A stretch of DNA of 64,000 nucleotides from Mycolicibacterium aichiense (GTDB lineage Bacteria; Actinomycetota; Actinomycetes; Mycobacteriales; Mycobacteriaceae). Shown one piece after another: positions 1-7,803 of this stretch (positions within the stretch are counted from its first letter, which is position 1; every line of letters starts with the position of its first letter). The position numbers and the translations under genes are program-made. The notes under the pieces are model-generated. The model was not told the DNA's origin. It worked only from the letters and a program-made list of their open reading frames with translations, and made no database searches. The stretch covers positions 2,232,001-2,296,000 of the forward strand of contig NZ_AP022561.1 in the NCBI RefSeq assembly GCF_010726245.1, read 5' to 3'.

Positions 1-483
1 GGGTCCGTTCTGGCCGAGATTGCCGTAGGGGATCTCGAATTCGGCTTGTGGCGAGCCGTACCGGTTACTGGACGCCCCGAAATACATCAACTCACTGATG
101 TCGAGCGGCTTGTGCGCACTGACCGGCGTCATCGGCGTCGCGGGGATCACGCACAGCACCGCGTTGCACAGGCCGAGCTCGATGGCTGCCGCCGCGCGCC
201 ACACCATCGCCACCGCGCTGGCGCCGCCGAGGTCGACCATCTCGGCGAAATTGGCTTTGATGCCCAGATATTCGATGACCGTGGACGGCACGAAGATCTG
301 GGACTCCTGCAGATGCGTGGTACAGATGCCATCCACATCGGCGGCCGACAAGCCGGCATCGTCGAGTGCGGCCTTCGCCAGCCGTGCCCACTGCTCCAGG
401 GTGAACTCGAGCGGACCGGTCGGTCGCTTCGTGGAGGGGAGTTCGGTGTAGCCGACGATCGCGGCCTCTCCGCGCAGACCCAT
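1..483 (-). CDS. Thiolase-like protein, N-terminal part (runs off the window)
   Basis: The minus-strand frame begins at ATG 481-483 and is still open at base 1, so about 161 residues of the N-terminus are seen. The start MGLRGEAAIVGYTELPS and later LAKAALDDAGLSAADVDGI are typical of the thiolase / lipid-transfer-protein (SCP-x type) family that mycobacteria use in fatty-acid and sterol side-chain metabolism. The catalytic region is probably outside the window, so an authentic thiolase cannot be told from the common inactive or aldolase-partner forms. It diverges from the SDR operon at 577 and shares a 93-bp control region with it. Confidence 0.75.
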   Translation of the reverse strand, partial: MGLRGEAAIVGYTELPSTKRPTGPLEFTLEQWARLAKAALDDAGLSAADVDGICTTHLQESQIFVPSTVIEYLGIKANFAEMVDLGGASAVAMVWRAAAAIELGLCNAVLCVIPATPMTPVSAHKPLDISELMYFGASSNRYGSPQAEFEIPYGNLGQNGP

Positions 484-514
484 GCCGCTGTCCTCCAAGT
501 CATTGCCCAATAAC

Positions 515-545
515 ATTGAGCATGTAATCATATTGAGCGCTTAAT
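515..545. promoter_or_regulatory. Candidate operator between divergent thiolase-like and SDR genes
   Basis: ATTGAGCGCTTAAT at 532-545 is a near-perfect palindrome (12 of 14 positions symmetric). A partial copy, ATTGAGC, sits 17 bp upstream at 515-521. The pair lies in the intergenic region between the two divergent starts, and the SDR operon ends in a TetR gene (2504-3139), so that TetR is the natural candidate ligand. This is inference from symmetry and position only. Confidence 0.4.
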
Positions 546-576
546 GAGAATCGGATCCGGCGAGAGGTAGCTCACA

Positions 577-1443
577 GTGGCGTCACCCCTGGACGGCAAG
601 GTCGCCGTCGTCACCGGCACCAGCCGCGGAGTGGGACTGGGTATCGCGCACGAATTACTGCGCGCCGGAGCCACTGTCGTCGGCTGCTCGCGCCGACCCC
701 TCGATGCCATGCCTGGGGTTGAAGACAATCCGGAGTGGCTGGCCCGTTCCTCGCAGCGGGTGTGCGACCAGGGTGACTACCGGGCCATCGACGACTTCGT
801 CGACGAGGTGGTGGCCGACCACGGCCGCATCGACATCCTGGTCAACAACGCAGGCGGTACGGTGCCGGCACCCAACGTCGAGAGCATCCCGAGCCTGGTT
901 TCCCAGATCCAGGGTGCGCCGGCGTCGGACGACGAGTACGAACGCACAGTGTTGTTCCACGCCTTCGCCATTCAGATGAACCTGATCAGCCCGATGTGGT
1001 TCGCCATCCGGGTGTTCCGACAGATGCGCGAACAGGACGGTGTCGGCTCGATCGTCAACATCTCCAGCGGCGCAGGACATCCCGCCGGCTCGCCGACGCT
1101 GGTGTCATACGGGGCGGCCAAATCCGGCCTCAACCATCTAACCCGGTCGCTGGCCGAGGAATGGGGACCGAAAGTGCGGGTGAACTGTTTGGCGCTGGGG
1201 CCGACGATGACCGACAATTTCAAGTCGTTCGTGTTGCCCAAGGACGACCCGACCGGAGAGAGGTACTTCCACGCCGTGCCCATGCATCGCGCCGGAGAGC
1301 CGCAGGAGGTGGGTCGCGCCGTGGTGTTCCTATGCGGTGGCACAGCCGATTTCATCAACGGAACCACCATCGAGATCGACGGCGGCATGATGCCCGGCGT
1401 GCTCTACGAAGCCGGCCTCAAGACGATCACGGACCTGCTGTGA
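577..1443 (+). CDS. Short-chain dehydrogenase/reductase (SDR)
   Basis: An NAD(P)-dependent oxidoreductase of 288 residues. The Rossmann glycine motif TGTSRGVGLGI is near residue 14, NNAGG follows the usual strand, and the active-site YGAAK with an upstream Ser (NISSGAG) completes the catalytic set. GTG 577 is chosen because GAGAGGTAG sits just upstream as ribosome binding site. It overlaps the next gene by four bases (GTGA) and heads a three-gene operon with a DapB-like dehydrogenase and a TetR. Substrate is unknown; nearby thiolase-like and TetR genes suggest lipid, sterol or xenobiotic metabolism. Confidence 0.88.
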   Translation: MASPLDGKVAVVTGTSRGVGLGIAHELLRAGATVVGCSRRPLDAMPGVEDNPEWLARSSQRVCDQGDYRAIDDFVDEVVADHGRIDILVNNAGGTVPAPNVESIPSLVSQIQGAPASDDEYERTVLFHAFAIQMNLISPMWFAIRVFRQMREQDGVGSIVNISSGAGHPAGSPTLVSYGAAKSGLNHLTRSLAEEWGPKVRVNCLALGPTMTDNFKSFVLPKDDPTGERYFHAVPMHRAGEPQEVGRAVVFLCGGTADFINGTTIEIDGGMMPGVLYEAGLKTITDLL

Positions 1444-2507
1444 AGCGCGTCATCCAGTTCGCCACCGGCAACGTCGGCAAGCATGCGCTGCCACTCATCA
1501 TCGAGCGGCCCGACCTCGAGCTGATCGGGCTGCACGCCCACGGCCCCGACAAGGTCGGCCGCGACGCCGCCGACATCTGCGGCCGGTCCGAACCCACCGG
1601 GGTGGTGGCCACCAATGACATCGACGCGTTGGTGGCCCTCGGCGCCGACTGCGTCGTCTACACCTCCCAGGCCGAGATGCGCCCACAGCAGGCCATCGAG
1701 GAGATCTGCCGATTCCTGCGGGCCGGCACCAACGTGGTCGGTACGTCGATGGTGTGGCTGGTCGCACCGCAGCACGCCGACGCATGGATCCGCGAACCGC
1801 TGGCCGCGGCCTGCGCCGAGGGCGGCACCTCGCTGTACATCAACGGAGTCGACCCTGGCTACTCCGGAGACAGTCTGGTCTACACCGCGCTGACGCTGGC
1901 CGGGCGGGCCACCGGCATCACGGTCTCGGAGATCTGCGACTACGGCAGCTATGACGACGCCGAATTCACCGGCCTCAGTTTCGGTTTCGGCACCACACCG
2001 GACCACACGCCGATCATGTTCGCCCCCGGCGTGCTGTCCTCGCTGTGGGGCGGACAGGTTCGGTCGTTGGCTGATGTCCTGGGGGTCACGCTCGACGAAG
2101 TGCGGGAGTGGCACGAGAGCTGGGTGACGCCGGAACCGATCGACTGCACGATGATGAGCGTCGCACCCGGTCATGTCGCCGCCGTTCGGTTCGCAGTGCA
2201 GGGTTACCGAGACGGGCAGCCGGTGATCACCATGGAACACGTCAACCGGCTCACCCCGGTCACCGCCCCCGACTGGCCCTATCCGCCGGACGGCCGGCTC
2301 GGTGTGCACCGCGTGGTGGTGCGGGGCAACCCCGGTGTGGAAATCAACACCCACCTAGGTCTGGACGGCGTCGACCACAACGACGGCGGTGTCATCTCGA
2401 CCGCCGCTCGCGCCGTCAACGCCATCGACGCGGTGTGCGCCGCACCTGCGGGCCTGTTGTCGGTCAAGGACTTACCTGCCGCGCATGCCGACCGCGTGAT
2501 GTGGTGA
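1440..2507 (+). CDS. DapB-like NAD(P)H-dependent dehydrogenase
   Basis: A 355-residue protein starting at GTG 1440, which overlaps the stop of the preceding SDR. It opens with VKRVIQFATGNVGKHAL, a nucleotide-binding motif of the dihydrodipicolinate-reductase-like group (often annotated as amine or 2,4-diaminopentanoate dehydrogenase-like). Mycobacteria carry many such paralogs beside sterol and lipid genes. Its stop overlaps the GTG of the TetR gene, so the three genes are probably translated together. The actual substrate cannot be read from the sequence. Confidence 0.8.
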   Translation: MKRVIQFATGNVGKHALPLIIERPDLELIGLHAHGPDKVGRDAADICGRSEPTGVVATNDIDALVALGADCVVYTSQAEMRPQQAIEEICRFLRAGTNVVGTSMVWLVAPQHADAWIREPLAAACAEGGTSLYINGVDPGYSGDSLVYTALTLAGRATGITVSEICDYGSYDDAEFTGLSFGFGTTPDHTPIMFAPGVLSSLWGGQVRSLADVLGVTLDEVREWHESWVTPEPIDCTMMSVAPGHVAAVRFAVQGYRDGQPVITMEHVNRLTPVTAPDWPYPPDGRLGVHRVVVRGNPGVEINTHLGLDGVDHNDGGVISTAARAVNAIDAVCAAPAGLLSVKDLPAAHADRVMW

Positions 2508-3139
2508 CGGTGACTCCCAAGATCGCGCCGCGGCGCCCGCCCGGCGGGAGTCAGGAACGTGCCGAACGCACCCGTGAGGCGGTCCTCGACGAGACCGTGC
2601 GCTGTGTGATCGAAGAGGGATTCGCCGCCGCCAGCGCCAAGCACATCGCCGAACGGGCCGGCGTCACGTGGGGCGTGGTGCAATACCACTTCGGTGATCG
2701 CGACGGCCTGCTGATGGCCGTCGTCGACCGCGGCTTCGCCGAACTGCTGGAACTGCTGCGCAGCCTGCCGCCGCCGTCGCCATCGCAGAGTCGCCGCAAG
2801 CGGGTCGAGCTGGTGGTTCACGCCGCGTGGGCGGCGTTCTCCAGCCCGACATCACGTGCCTCGCTGGAAATACTGATCGGCACCCGGGCCATGCGCGACA
2901 AACGGGGGACCCGGCACCTCTTGGCATTGCAAAAGGCCATCTCCGATGTGAGCCGTGACATCGCGCAAGGACTGGACAATCCACACGCGGCGGCCATCGG
3001 TGACCTGATCTGGGCGACCATGCGCGGGCTGGTGATCACCCAGTTGGTCATGGTCGGCCCTCAACACAGCAATCGGGAGCTGACCGCGCTGGTCGACGTG
3101 ATCTGTTCCTACCTCGATTGCCATGGGCAAAGGCAATGA
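2504..3139 (+). CDS. TetR-family transcriptional regulator
   Basis: A 211-residue regulator. The N-terminal helix-turn-helix reads AKHIAERAGVTWGVVQYHFG, matching the TetR DNA-binding domain at about residues 20-70. The C-terminal ligand domain is diverged, as usual. GTG 2504 is chosen because it overlaps the preceding stop (GTGA). As the last gene of the SDR operon it probably controls the operon and perhaps the divergent thiolase-like gene through the palindrome near 532-545. Confidence 0.85.
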   Translation: MTVTPKIAPRRPPGGSQERAERTREAVLDETVRCVIEEGFAAASAKHIAERAGVTWGVVQYHFGDRDGLLMAVVDRGFAELLELLRSLPPPSPSQSRRKRVELVVHAAWAAFSSPTSRASLEILIGTRAMRDKRGTRHLLALQKAISDVSRDIAQGLDNPHAAAIGDLIWATMRGLVITQLVMVGPQHSNRELTALVDVICSYLDCHGQRQ

Positions 3140-3147
3140 GCAGCAAG

Positions 3148-3203
3148 CAAAGTCACAGTTAGGTCATAGGGATGTGCCGAATCGGCGCGCCTGAGTGACT
3201 TTG
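3148..3203. repeat. Inverted repeat CAAAGTCAC / GTGACTTTG
   Basis: Perfect 9-bp arms at 3148-3156 and 3195-3203, separated by 38 bases, in the 91-bp gap between the TetR stop and the Hsp70-like start. The spacing is too long for a compact terminator. It may be a pair of half-sites or a weak structured region. The rest of the gap shows nothing recognisable. Confidence 0.3.
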
Positions 3204-3230
3204 ACACCGAGCCTTGGTGATCATGGCCGG

Positions 3231-4718
3231 ATGACCGAACCGCTGGGTATCTCCGTGGGCACAGCCAGTCTGGTCGCCGCGCGGGCCGGGGCGGCGCCGG
3301 TGATCTGTCCTGCGGCGGTCACGCTCGGCGATCAGCTGTGGACCGATTTCGTCGACCGCGTCGGTGATCCGATCCCCGTGACGGGAGCCGACGGCTTCGC
3401 CTATCGCGCCGAGCAGCTGCTGGCCGCGGCACTGTCCGGACTGGCCGACACCGAGGGCTCGGGCCTGGCCGAGGTGTCGGGTGTCGCGGTTCCCGCGCAC
3501 TGGGGACCGGGTCGGCGTGATGCGCTGCGTGATGCGCTCTGGAATCTGCCGGCGTTGGCGTCGGCTGCTGCACCCCCGGTGCTGGTATCCGACGCGACCG
3601 CAGCGTTGCGCTCACTGCAGAGCGACCCCGGGTTACCCCGCCAGGGGGTGATCCTGGTGTGCGACTTCGGTGGCGGCGGCACTTCTGTCACCCTGGCCGA
3701 CGCGGCTGCCGACTACCGTCAGATCGGGGAGACGACCCGGTTCGAGGAACTCTCCGGTGACGACAGCGAATTTCTGCGCGCACTGGACGCCACTCTGGAA
3801 CGCGCCCGGATCGGCCGCGCCGACGTCAGTGCAGCCGCCGTCATCGGCGAATCGGTGACACCTGTCGCCACCCACCAACTTTCCGAGCACCTGCAGATGC
3901 CGGTGACGGTGTCGGCGCACCCGCATCTGGATGCGGCGCTGGGAGCGGGCCTGGCCGCGGCACGGCAGCTGGCCGCCGACGCGCCGACCGGCATGGCGCC
4001 GGCGCCGCTGATTGCCGACCTCGGTCCGCAGTCGGCAACGATGGCCGCACCGCTGGCCTGGTCCAACGACGAAGCCCCGGACGATACCGGCGGCTACGAC
4101 CAGTCCTACGGCTACAGCGACGCCGACTATCGCGGTTACAGCGATGCCGAGGACGACGACCTGTCGATCCTTGGTGGGGAACCGCCGCAGCAGCGCGGGT
4201 CCAGCCTGACCCGCAGTGTGCCGCTGCTGCTCGGCGGGGCGGCCGCCGTCGCGGCGGTCGCCGTCGGCGGGTTCGCCTACACCCTCACCGGGACAAGCGC
4301 GCCGAGCACGCCATCGGTAAAACCGCTTCCGGCGACCGCGGTTTCGTCGATCGTGAGCGCACCGCAAGCGCCGCCACCCGCCGAGACCGTCACGATGACC
4401 AACCCGCCCGTCCAGACCGTCACCGAACAGGCGCCCGCGCCGCAGACCCCGACGACCGTGGTGACCGTGGAGACCACGACCACCACCACGACCCCGCCGA
4501 CCACCACCACTACCACCACCACCACTACCACTACGACCACCACGACGACGCCGACCACCACGACAACGACGCCGACTACGACGACAACGGTTCCGACGAC
4601 CACCACCGACTGGGACACCACGACCACCTCGACGCGCCGGCCATTGATTCCCGGATTGCCGCCGCCGCCAAGGATTCCCGGCCTGCCGCCGGCACCGAAC
4701 CTCAACGTTGCGCCCTGA
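3231..4718 (+). CDS. Hsp70-like ATPase-domain protein with TM segment and Pro/Thr-rich tail
   Basis: From ATG 3231 the product is 495 residues. The N-terminal ~270 residues resemble a trimmed actin/Hsp70 ATPase fold: a GISVGTASLVAA phosphate-1-like segment, GVILVCDFGGGGTSVTLADA as phosphate-2-like loop, and AAVIGESV. An acidic Tyr/Asp linker follows, then one hydrophobic helix (VPLLLGGAAAVAAVAVGGFA, about residues 325-345) and a long Thr/Pro tail ending in PGLPPAPNLNVAP. The layout recalls the proline/threonine-rich mycobacterial proteins Rv0312 and Rv2264c (from memory). No substrate-binding domain is present, so a classical chaperone is unlikely. A cytoplasmic ATPase with an exported, cell-wall-spanning tail is an inference. 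It converges on the methyltransferase gene across a shared hairpin. Confidence 0.72.
   Translation: MTEPLGISVGTASLVAARAGAAPVICPAAVTLGDQLWTDFVDRVGDPIPVTGADGFAYRAEQLLAAALSGLADTEGSGLAEVSGVAVPAHWGPGRRDALRDALWNLPALASAAAPPVLVSDATAALRSLQSDPGLPRQGVILVCDFGGGGTSVTLADAAADYRQIGETTRFEELSGDDSEFLRALDATLERARIGRADVSAAAVIGESVTPVATHQLSEHLQMPVTVSAHPHLDAALGAGLAAARQLAADAPTGMAPAPLIADLGPQSATMAAPLAWSNDEAPDDTGGYDQSYGYSDADYRGYSDAEDDDLSILGGEPPQQRGSSLTRSVPLLLGGAAAVAAVAVGGFAYTLTGTSAPSTPSVKPLPATAVSSIVSAPQAPPPAETVTMTNPPVQTVTEQAPAPQTPTTVVTVETTTTTTTPPTTTTTTTTTTTTTTTTTPTTTTTTPTTTTTVPTTTTDWDTTTTSTRRPLIPGLPPPPRIPGLPPAPNLNVAP
4472..4610 (+). repeat. ACN-rich tract encoding a polythreonine run
   Basis: An almost uninterrupted series of ACC/ACG/ACT codons with occasional CCG codes for Thr blocks broken by Pro in the tail of the Hsp70-like protein. 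Synonymous codons are mixed, so it is a protein-level low-complexity segment rather than a pure nucleotide microsatellite. It may still vary in length between strains. Confidence 0.85.
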
Positions 4719-4734
4719 CGCCGCTGGCGTCAGG
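4714..4734. terminator. Bidirectional hairpin between convergent genes
   Basis: Perfect 9-bp stem CCTGACGCC / GGCGTCAGG with a 3-base loop. It covers the last base codons of both convergent genes: the TGA of the Hsp70-like gene (4716-4718) and the stop of the methyltransferase (4730-4732). There is no T-tract on either side, as is common for mycobacterial I-shaped terminators. Confidence 0.65.
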
Positions 4735-5353
4735 CCCCGGGAACGCTCGTACGCGCTGCGACCGATTGCGCCGAACCGGTATCGAACACCTCGATGACGA
4801 CGTCGTCGTCCCGGTATCCACCGATCCGGTGTAATCCGGGTGTGGCGGCGATGATCGCGGTGACGGCGTCACCGGACAGCGGATAGTCGGACACCCGATG
4901 TCGCCAGTGTGCGCTGAGGATGGTGGCGTTCGGCTGCAGCCGGGGAATTTCACGGCTCAACGTTTCCCGCAGCGTCGGGGCATCGAAGTAGTAGCCGACC
5001 TCGGAGATCACCACCAGGTCGAAATCGGTTGCCGGCCAGTCGGTGTCGAAAGACCGGTTCACCAGTGTGACCGTGTCGCGACGGCCACTGGCGCGCAGCC
5101 GGGCGTCGGCGTGCGCCAACGCGGCATCGGCGACGTCGACGGCCGTCACGTGATCGCAGCGGGCGCTCAACTGTTCGGTGAGTACTCCGATCGAGCACCC
5201 CGGCTCGAAGGCGTGCCGGTACCGCTCATGGGGGAGTAGCGCCAGCGTGATCGCGTACTTGCGCCGTTCGTACCACCGCGAGGCGAGCTCCCACGGATCG
5301 GCTGACTCGGCGTAGAGGGCATCGAAGTAGCCGTGGGGCAGACCGGAAGTCAT
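4730..5353 (-). CDS. NodS-type SAM-dependent methyltransferase
   Basis: A 207-residue class I methyltransferase. Motif I reads FEPGCSIGVLTEQL near residue 50, followed by VTAVDVADAALAHADAR. The opening GYFDALYAESADPWELASRWYERRKYA is characteristic of the NodS-like group, named for the enzyme that N-methylates deacetylated chitooligosaccharides. It is the last gene of a minus-strand run after a PIG-L deacetylase whose stop overlaps this start by four bases. The pairing deacetylase then N-methyltransferase suggests an amino-sugar product (inference). Confidence 0.85.
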   Translation of the reverse strand: MTSGLPHGYFDALYAESADPWELASRWYERRKYAITLALLPHERYRHAFEPGCSIGVLTEQLSARCDHVTAVDVADAALAHADARLRASGRRDTVTLVNRSFDTDWPATDFDLVVISEVGYYFDAPTLRETLSREIPRLQPNATILSAHWRHRVSDYPLSGDAVTAIIAATPGLHRIGGYRDDDVVIEVFDTGSAQSVAARTSVPGA

Positions 5354-6111
5354 TGGAACACCACCTCTCCCACGCGATCCAGTCGCTCCAGGACGTACGG
5401 CGGCAAGATCGGCTCGCGCCCGGCGTCGCTCTCCAGCTGGCTTCGGAACGAGGCAACCGCCTCGCGTTTACGGTGCACCGCAACCGGATCCGCGACCATC
5501 TGTACTGCGCTCTGCCAGGGCACCGCGTCATCACCGGGACGAGCCCAGTGCCACATCCAGATCGGATACTCCAGGAGCACGGCTCCGGTACGCGACGTGG
5601 CCACGGCAGCGGCCCGACCGACCACCTCGTGATCGGGATGACCATCGCCGCGCCACGTCGCCGCGCACCACGTGCCCTCGGGGCGGCCGGCCAGAATCTC
5701 GGTGAGAATCTCGGCGAGCCGGGATTCGTTCTCGGTGAGCCTGCCGTCCGGGAGCCCGAGAAAAACCGGCACCGGAAGGCCGAGAACCGCTGCCGCGGTC
5801 TGTGATTCGCCGCGCCTGGACTCCTCGAGCCGGGCTTGCTCGAACGCCGACAGGCCAGGCCACGCTGCACCGCCGTCGGTGGCGATGACCGTGTGCACGT
5901 CGACGCCGCGGGCCGCGACCGCGCAGGCCGTCGCGCCGAAGCCGAGCGTCTCGTCGTCAGGATGCGGTGCCACCACGACCAGGCCCGGGCACTGATCCAG
6001 CGGCAACGACGGAAACGGGTGCTGTCGCCGAAGCCATTCGTCGGCAGGTGTTCCACCACCGGAGATGGGCACCGCCGCAAACCGGGCCGCGTTACCGGTC
6101 GGTGCGCTCAT
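5350..6111 (-). CDS. PIG-L family deacetylase
   Basis: A 253-residue zinc-dependent deacetylase of the LmbE/PIG-L family (which includes MshB and Mca). The metal-binding motif APHPDDETLGFG lies near residue 50 and the second motif GDGHPDHEVVG near residue 160. Family members remove acetyl groups from GlcNAc-type sugars. It overlaps the upstream ACAD-like gene and downstream NodS-like gene by four bases each, so all are almost surely co-translated. The substrate is unknown; it is not in the mycothiol-gene context. Confidence 0.88.
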   Translation of the reverse strand: MSAPTGNAARFAAVPISGGGTPADEWLRRQHPFPSLPLDQCPGLVVVAPHPDDETLGFGATACAVAARGVDVHTVIATDGGAAWPGLSAFEQARLEESRRGESQTAAAVLGLPVPVFLGLPDGRLTENESRLAEILTEILAGRPEGTWCAATWRGDGHPDHEVVGRAAAVATSRTGAVLLEYPIWMWHWARPGDDAVPWQSAVQMVADPVAVHRKREAVASFRSQLESDAGREPILPPYVLERLDRVGEVVFQ

Positions 6112-7037
6112 CGGGCCACCAGCAGGCCCAGCGCGGCGAGATCCTTCTCGGCATGACTCTGCCGGACGTACATGGCCAGATCGGCGACATGCTGGGCGTG
6201 CAGCTCATCCATGGCCAACGGTGCGGGGCCCAGCGCCCGCGCGGTTCGGGCGATCACCTCGTCGACCGCGGTTTCGACGGCTGCCCGTAGCCGCCGAGCC
6301 GCCACCTGTCCGGCGCTGTGCGGGGCCGCATCGACCTGGTCAGCGGTGCTGGCCATCAGGGCGCCCGCCGCGGCAAGGGCGGTGTCGACGGCACCGAGAT
6401 GTGCTGCAGCATAGGGGTTCTCGCTCTTGCGCTCGGCTACGGCGCGGTAAAGCGGCGTTGCCACCGCGCGGGCCGCACCCAGCCAGCACGCCGCGACGCC
6501 GGCCGCGCCGTGCCAGAAGCCCGGCCGGGTCAGGTACTCGTCGGGGCCGCCAACCGGGGTGGCCGGCGCAGCGCTGAATTGCACGGAGCGGGTGTCCGAC
6601 TCGGCCATCCCAGCGTTACGCCACGTGCTCGGCAGCGGCTGAACGCCCGGGCTGTGCAGGTCGACCGCGTAGAGGCCGCGGGCCCCCGTCGCCGTCTGGG
6701 CCGTCACCAGCGCGTCGGCGCACATCCCGGCGCCGGAGCACCACGCTTTGACACCGCTCAACGTCACGTCATCGCCGTCGTGATGCGCGGTGACGGTGGC
6801 GCCGGGCGCTTCGGCTGCCCACACGCCCCACAACCGGCCCGGCTGCGCCCGCGGCCCGTGCAGCTCGGCGAGGATCGCGATCGCGTCGGTGTGCGCCTCC
6901 GCCAGCCGGCCTGCCGCCACATCGCGCTCGCACAACGCGGAAAGTCTCTGCCAGCGGATCAGGGTGCCACCCGAGCCCGGTAAGGGGAGGTCCAGATCGC
7001 CGGCGTCCAGCCAGCGCTGCACAGTCGTGGTGGTCAT
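6108..7037 (-). CDS. Acyl-CoA dehydrogenase-like protein, short form
   Basis: A 309-residue protein with the acyl-CoA-dehydrogenase middle beta-domain pattern (GVWAAEAPGATVTAH..., LSGVKAWCSGAGMCADALV) and a helical C-terminus. It is shorter than typical members (about 380 residues) and shows no obvious catalytic Glu loop, so it may use flavin for another reaction or be non-enzymatic. The start ATG lies just upstream of the GT2 stop in a four-base overlap. It sits between a glycosyltransferase and a PIG-L deacetylase, an unusual place for beta-oxidation chemistry. Confidence 0.75.
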   Translation of the reverse strand: MTTTTVQRWLDAGDLDLPLPGSGGTLIRWQRLSALCERDVAAGRLAEAHTDAIAILAELHGPRAQPGRLWGVWAAEAPGATVTAHHDGDDVTLSGVKAWCSGAGMCADALVTAQTATGARGLYAVDLHSPGVQPLPSTWRNAGMAESDTRSVQFSAAPATPVGGPDEYLTRPGFWHGAAGVAACWLGAARAVATPLYRAVAERKSENPYAAAHLGAVDTALAAAGALMASTADQVDAAPHSAGQVAARRLRAAVETAVDEVIARTARALGPAPLAMDELHAQHVADLAMYVRQSHAEKDLAALGLLVAR

Positions 7038-7750
7038 GCCGAGTCGCGTTGCGGATCGCCCAGCATCCCACGCAGGTGGGCGGCGAATCCGGCTGGGGCG
7101 CGCCCGATCTGGCGTGCAGACGTGGCCACTGAGAGTCGGGTGTCACGGCGAATTCGGAACCCGACGACTTCGAACCGATGAACCAAGTCGACGTCCTCGT
7201 CGCTGGTCAGGGCATCGAAGCCACCGACGTGCCAATAGGCGTCGGCCGCGAAACCCATGTTCGCGCCGTGAACGTGGTCGTGCGTGACCCGACCCGGCTG
7301 GATCTTGGAGTGGTACGCGCGAAGGTAACGCCGGACCGCCTTGACCGGGATCTGACGCCAGTTGGTGATGCGCACAACGCCGAGAATCATGTCGGCATGT
7401 GCGCTGAGTTGACGTACCAACCAGTTGGGGTCCACCCGGCTGTCCGCGTCGGTGGTCGCGTACCACATGTTCGGACCACTGAGACCCTGCTCGCGGGCAA
7501 ACGAGAAGCCGGCGGCTCGCGCCTTGCCCACGTTGTGTGCGTCGATCTCGAGAAAATGCACATCGCTGCCGAAACGTTCCGCCAGCGCGTTGCTGCCGTC
7601 GTCGCAGCTGTCCAGGACCACCACCACCGTGACCGGAATATCGGCCCGCTCGGCCGCAGCCGCAATCGCCGTCAGGCAGTCCGGCAAGGCCGGCGCCTCG
7701 TTGTGGGCGGGGACGACGATCACCGCGCGGTCGAAATCAGCAGCAGCCAC
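7034..7750 (-). CDS. Glycosyltransferase family 2
   Basis: A 238-residue GT-A fold protein: AVIVVPAHNEAPALPDCL at the N-terminus, VVVLDSCDDGSNALAERF, and the metal-binding DXD region ATTDADSRVDPNW near residue 120. No transmembrane segments are evident, so it is a soluble or peripheral inverting glycosyltransferase. The start is GTG 7750 with only a weak ribosome binding site. It lies 53 bases downstream of an SDR gene on the same strand and overlaps the ACAD-like gene. Donor and acceptor are unknown. Confidence 0.87.
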   Translation of the reverse strand: MAAADFDRAVIVVPAHNEAPALPDCLTAIAAAAERADIPVTVVVVLDSCDDGSNALAERFGSDVHFLEIDAHNVGKARAAGFSFAREQGLSGPNMWYATTDADSRVDPNWLVRQLSAHADMILGVVRITNWRQIPVKAVRRYLRAYHSKIQPGRVTHDHVHGANMGFAADAYWHVGGFDALTSDEDVDLVHRFEVVGFRIRRDTRLSVATSARQIGRAPAGFAAHLRGMLGDPQRDSA

Positions 7751-7803
7751 GTCAATTCAGTAGCCGGTCTGCGGTGTTTTCACACTTCGCCGGCGTGCGC
7801 GGG

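Noticed and set aside
4472..4610. The Thr-codon tract as a CRISPR array or tandem DNA repeat
   Set aside because: No constant repeat with unique spacers exists; it is a coding low-complexity segment with mixed synonymous codons.
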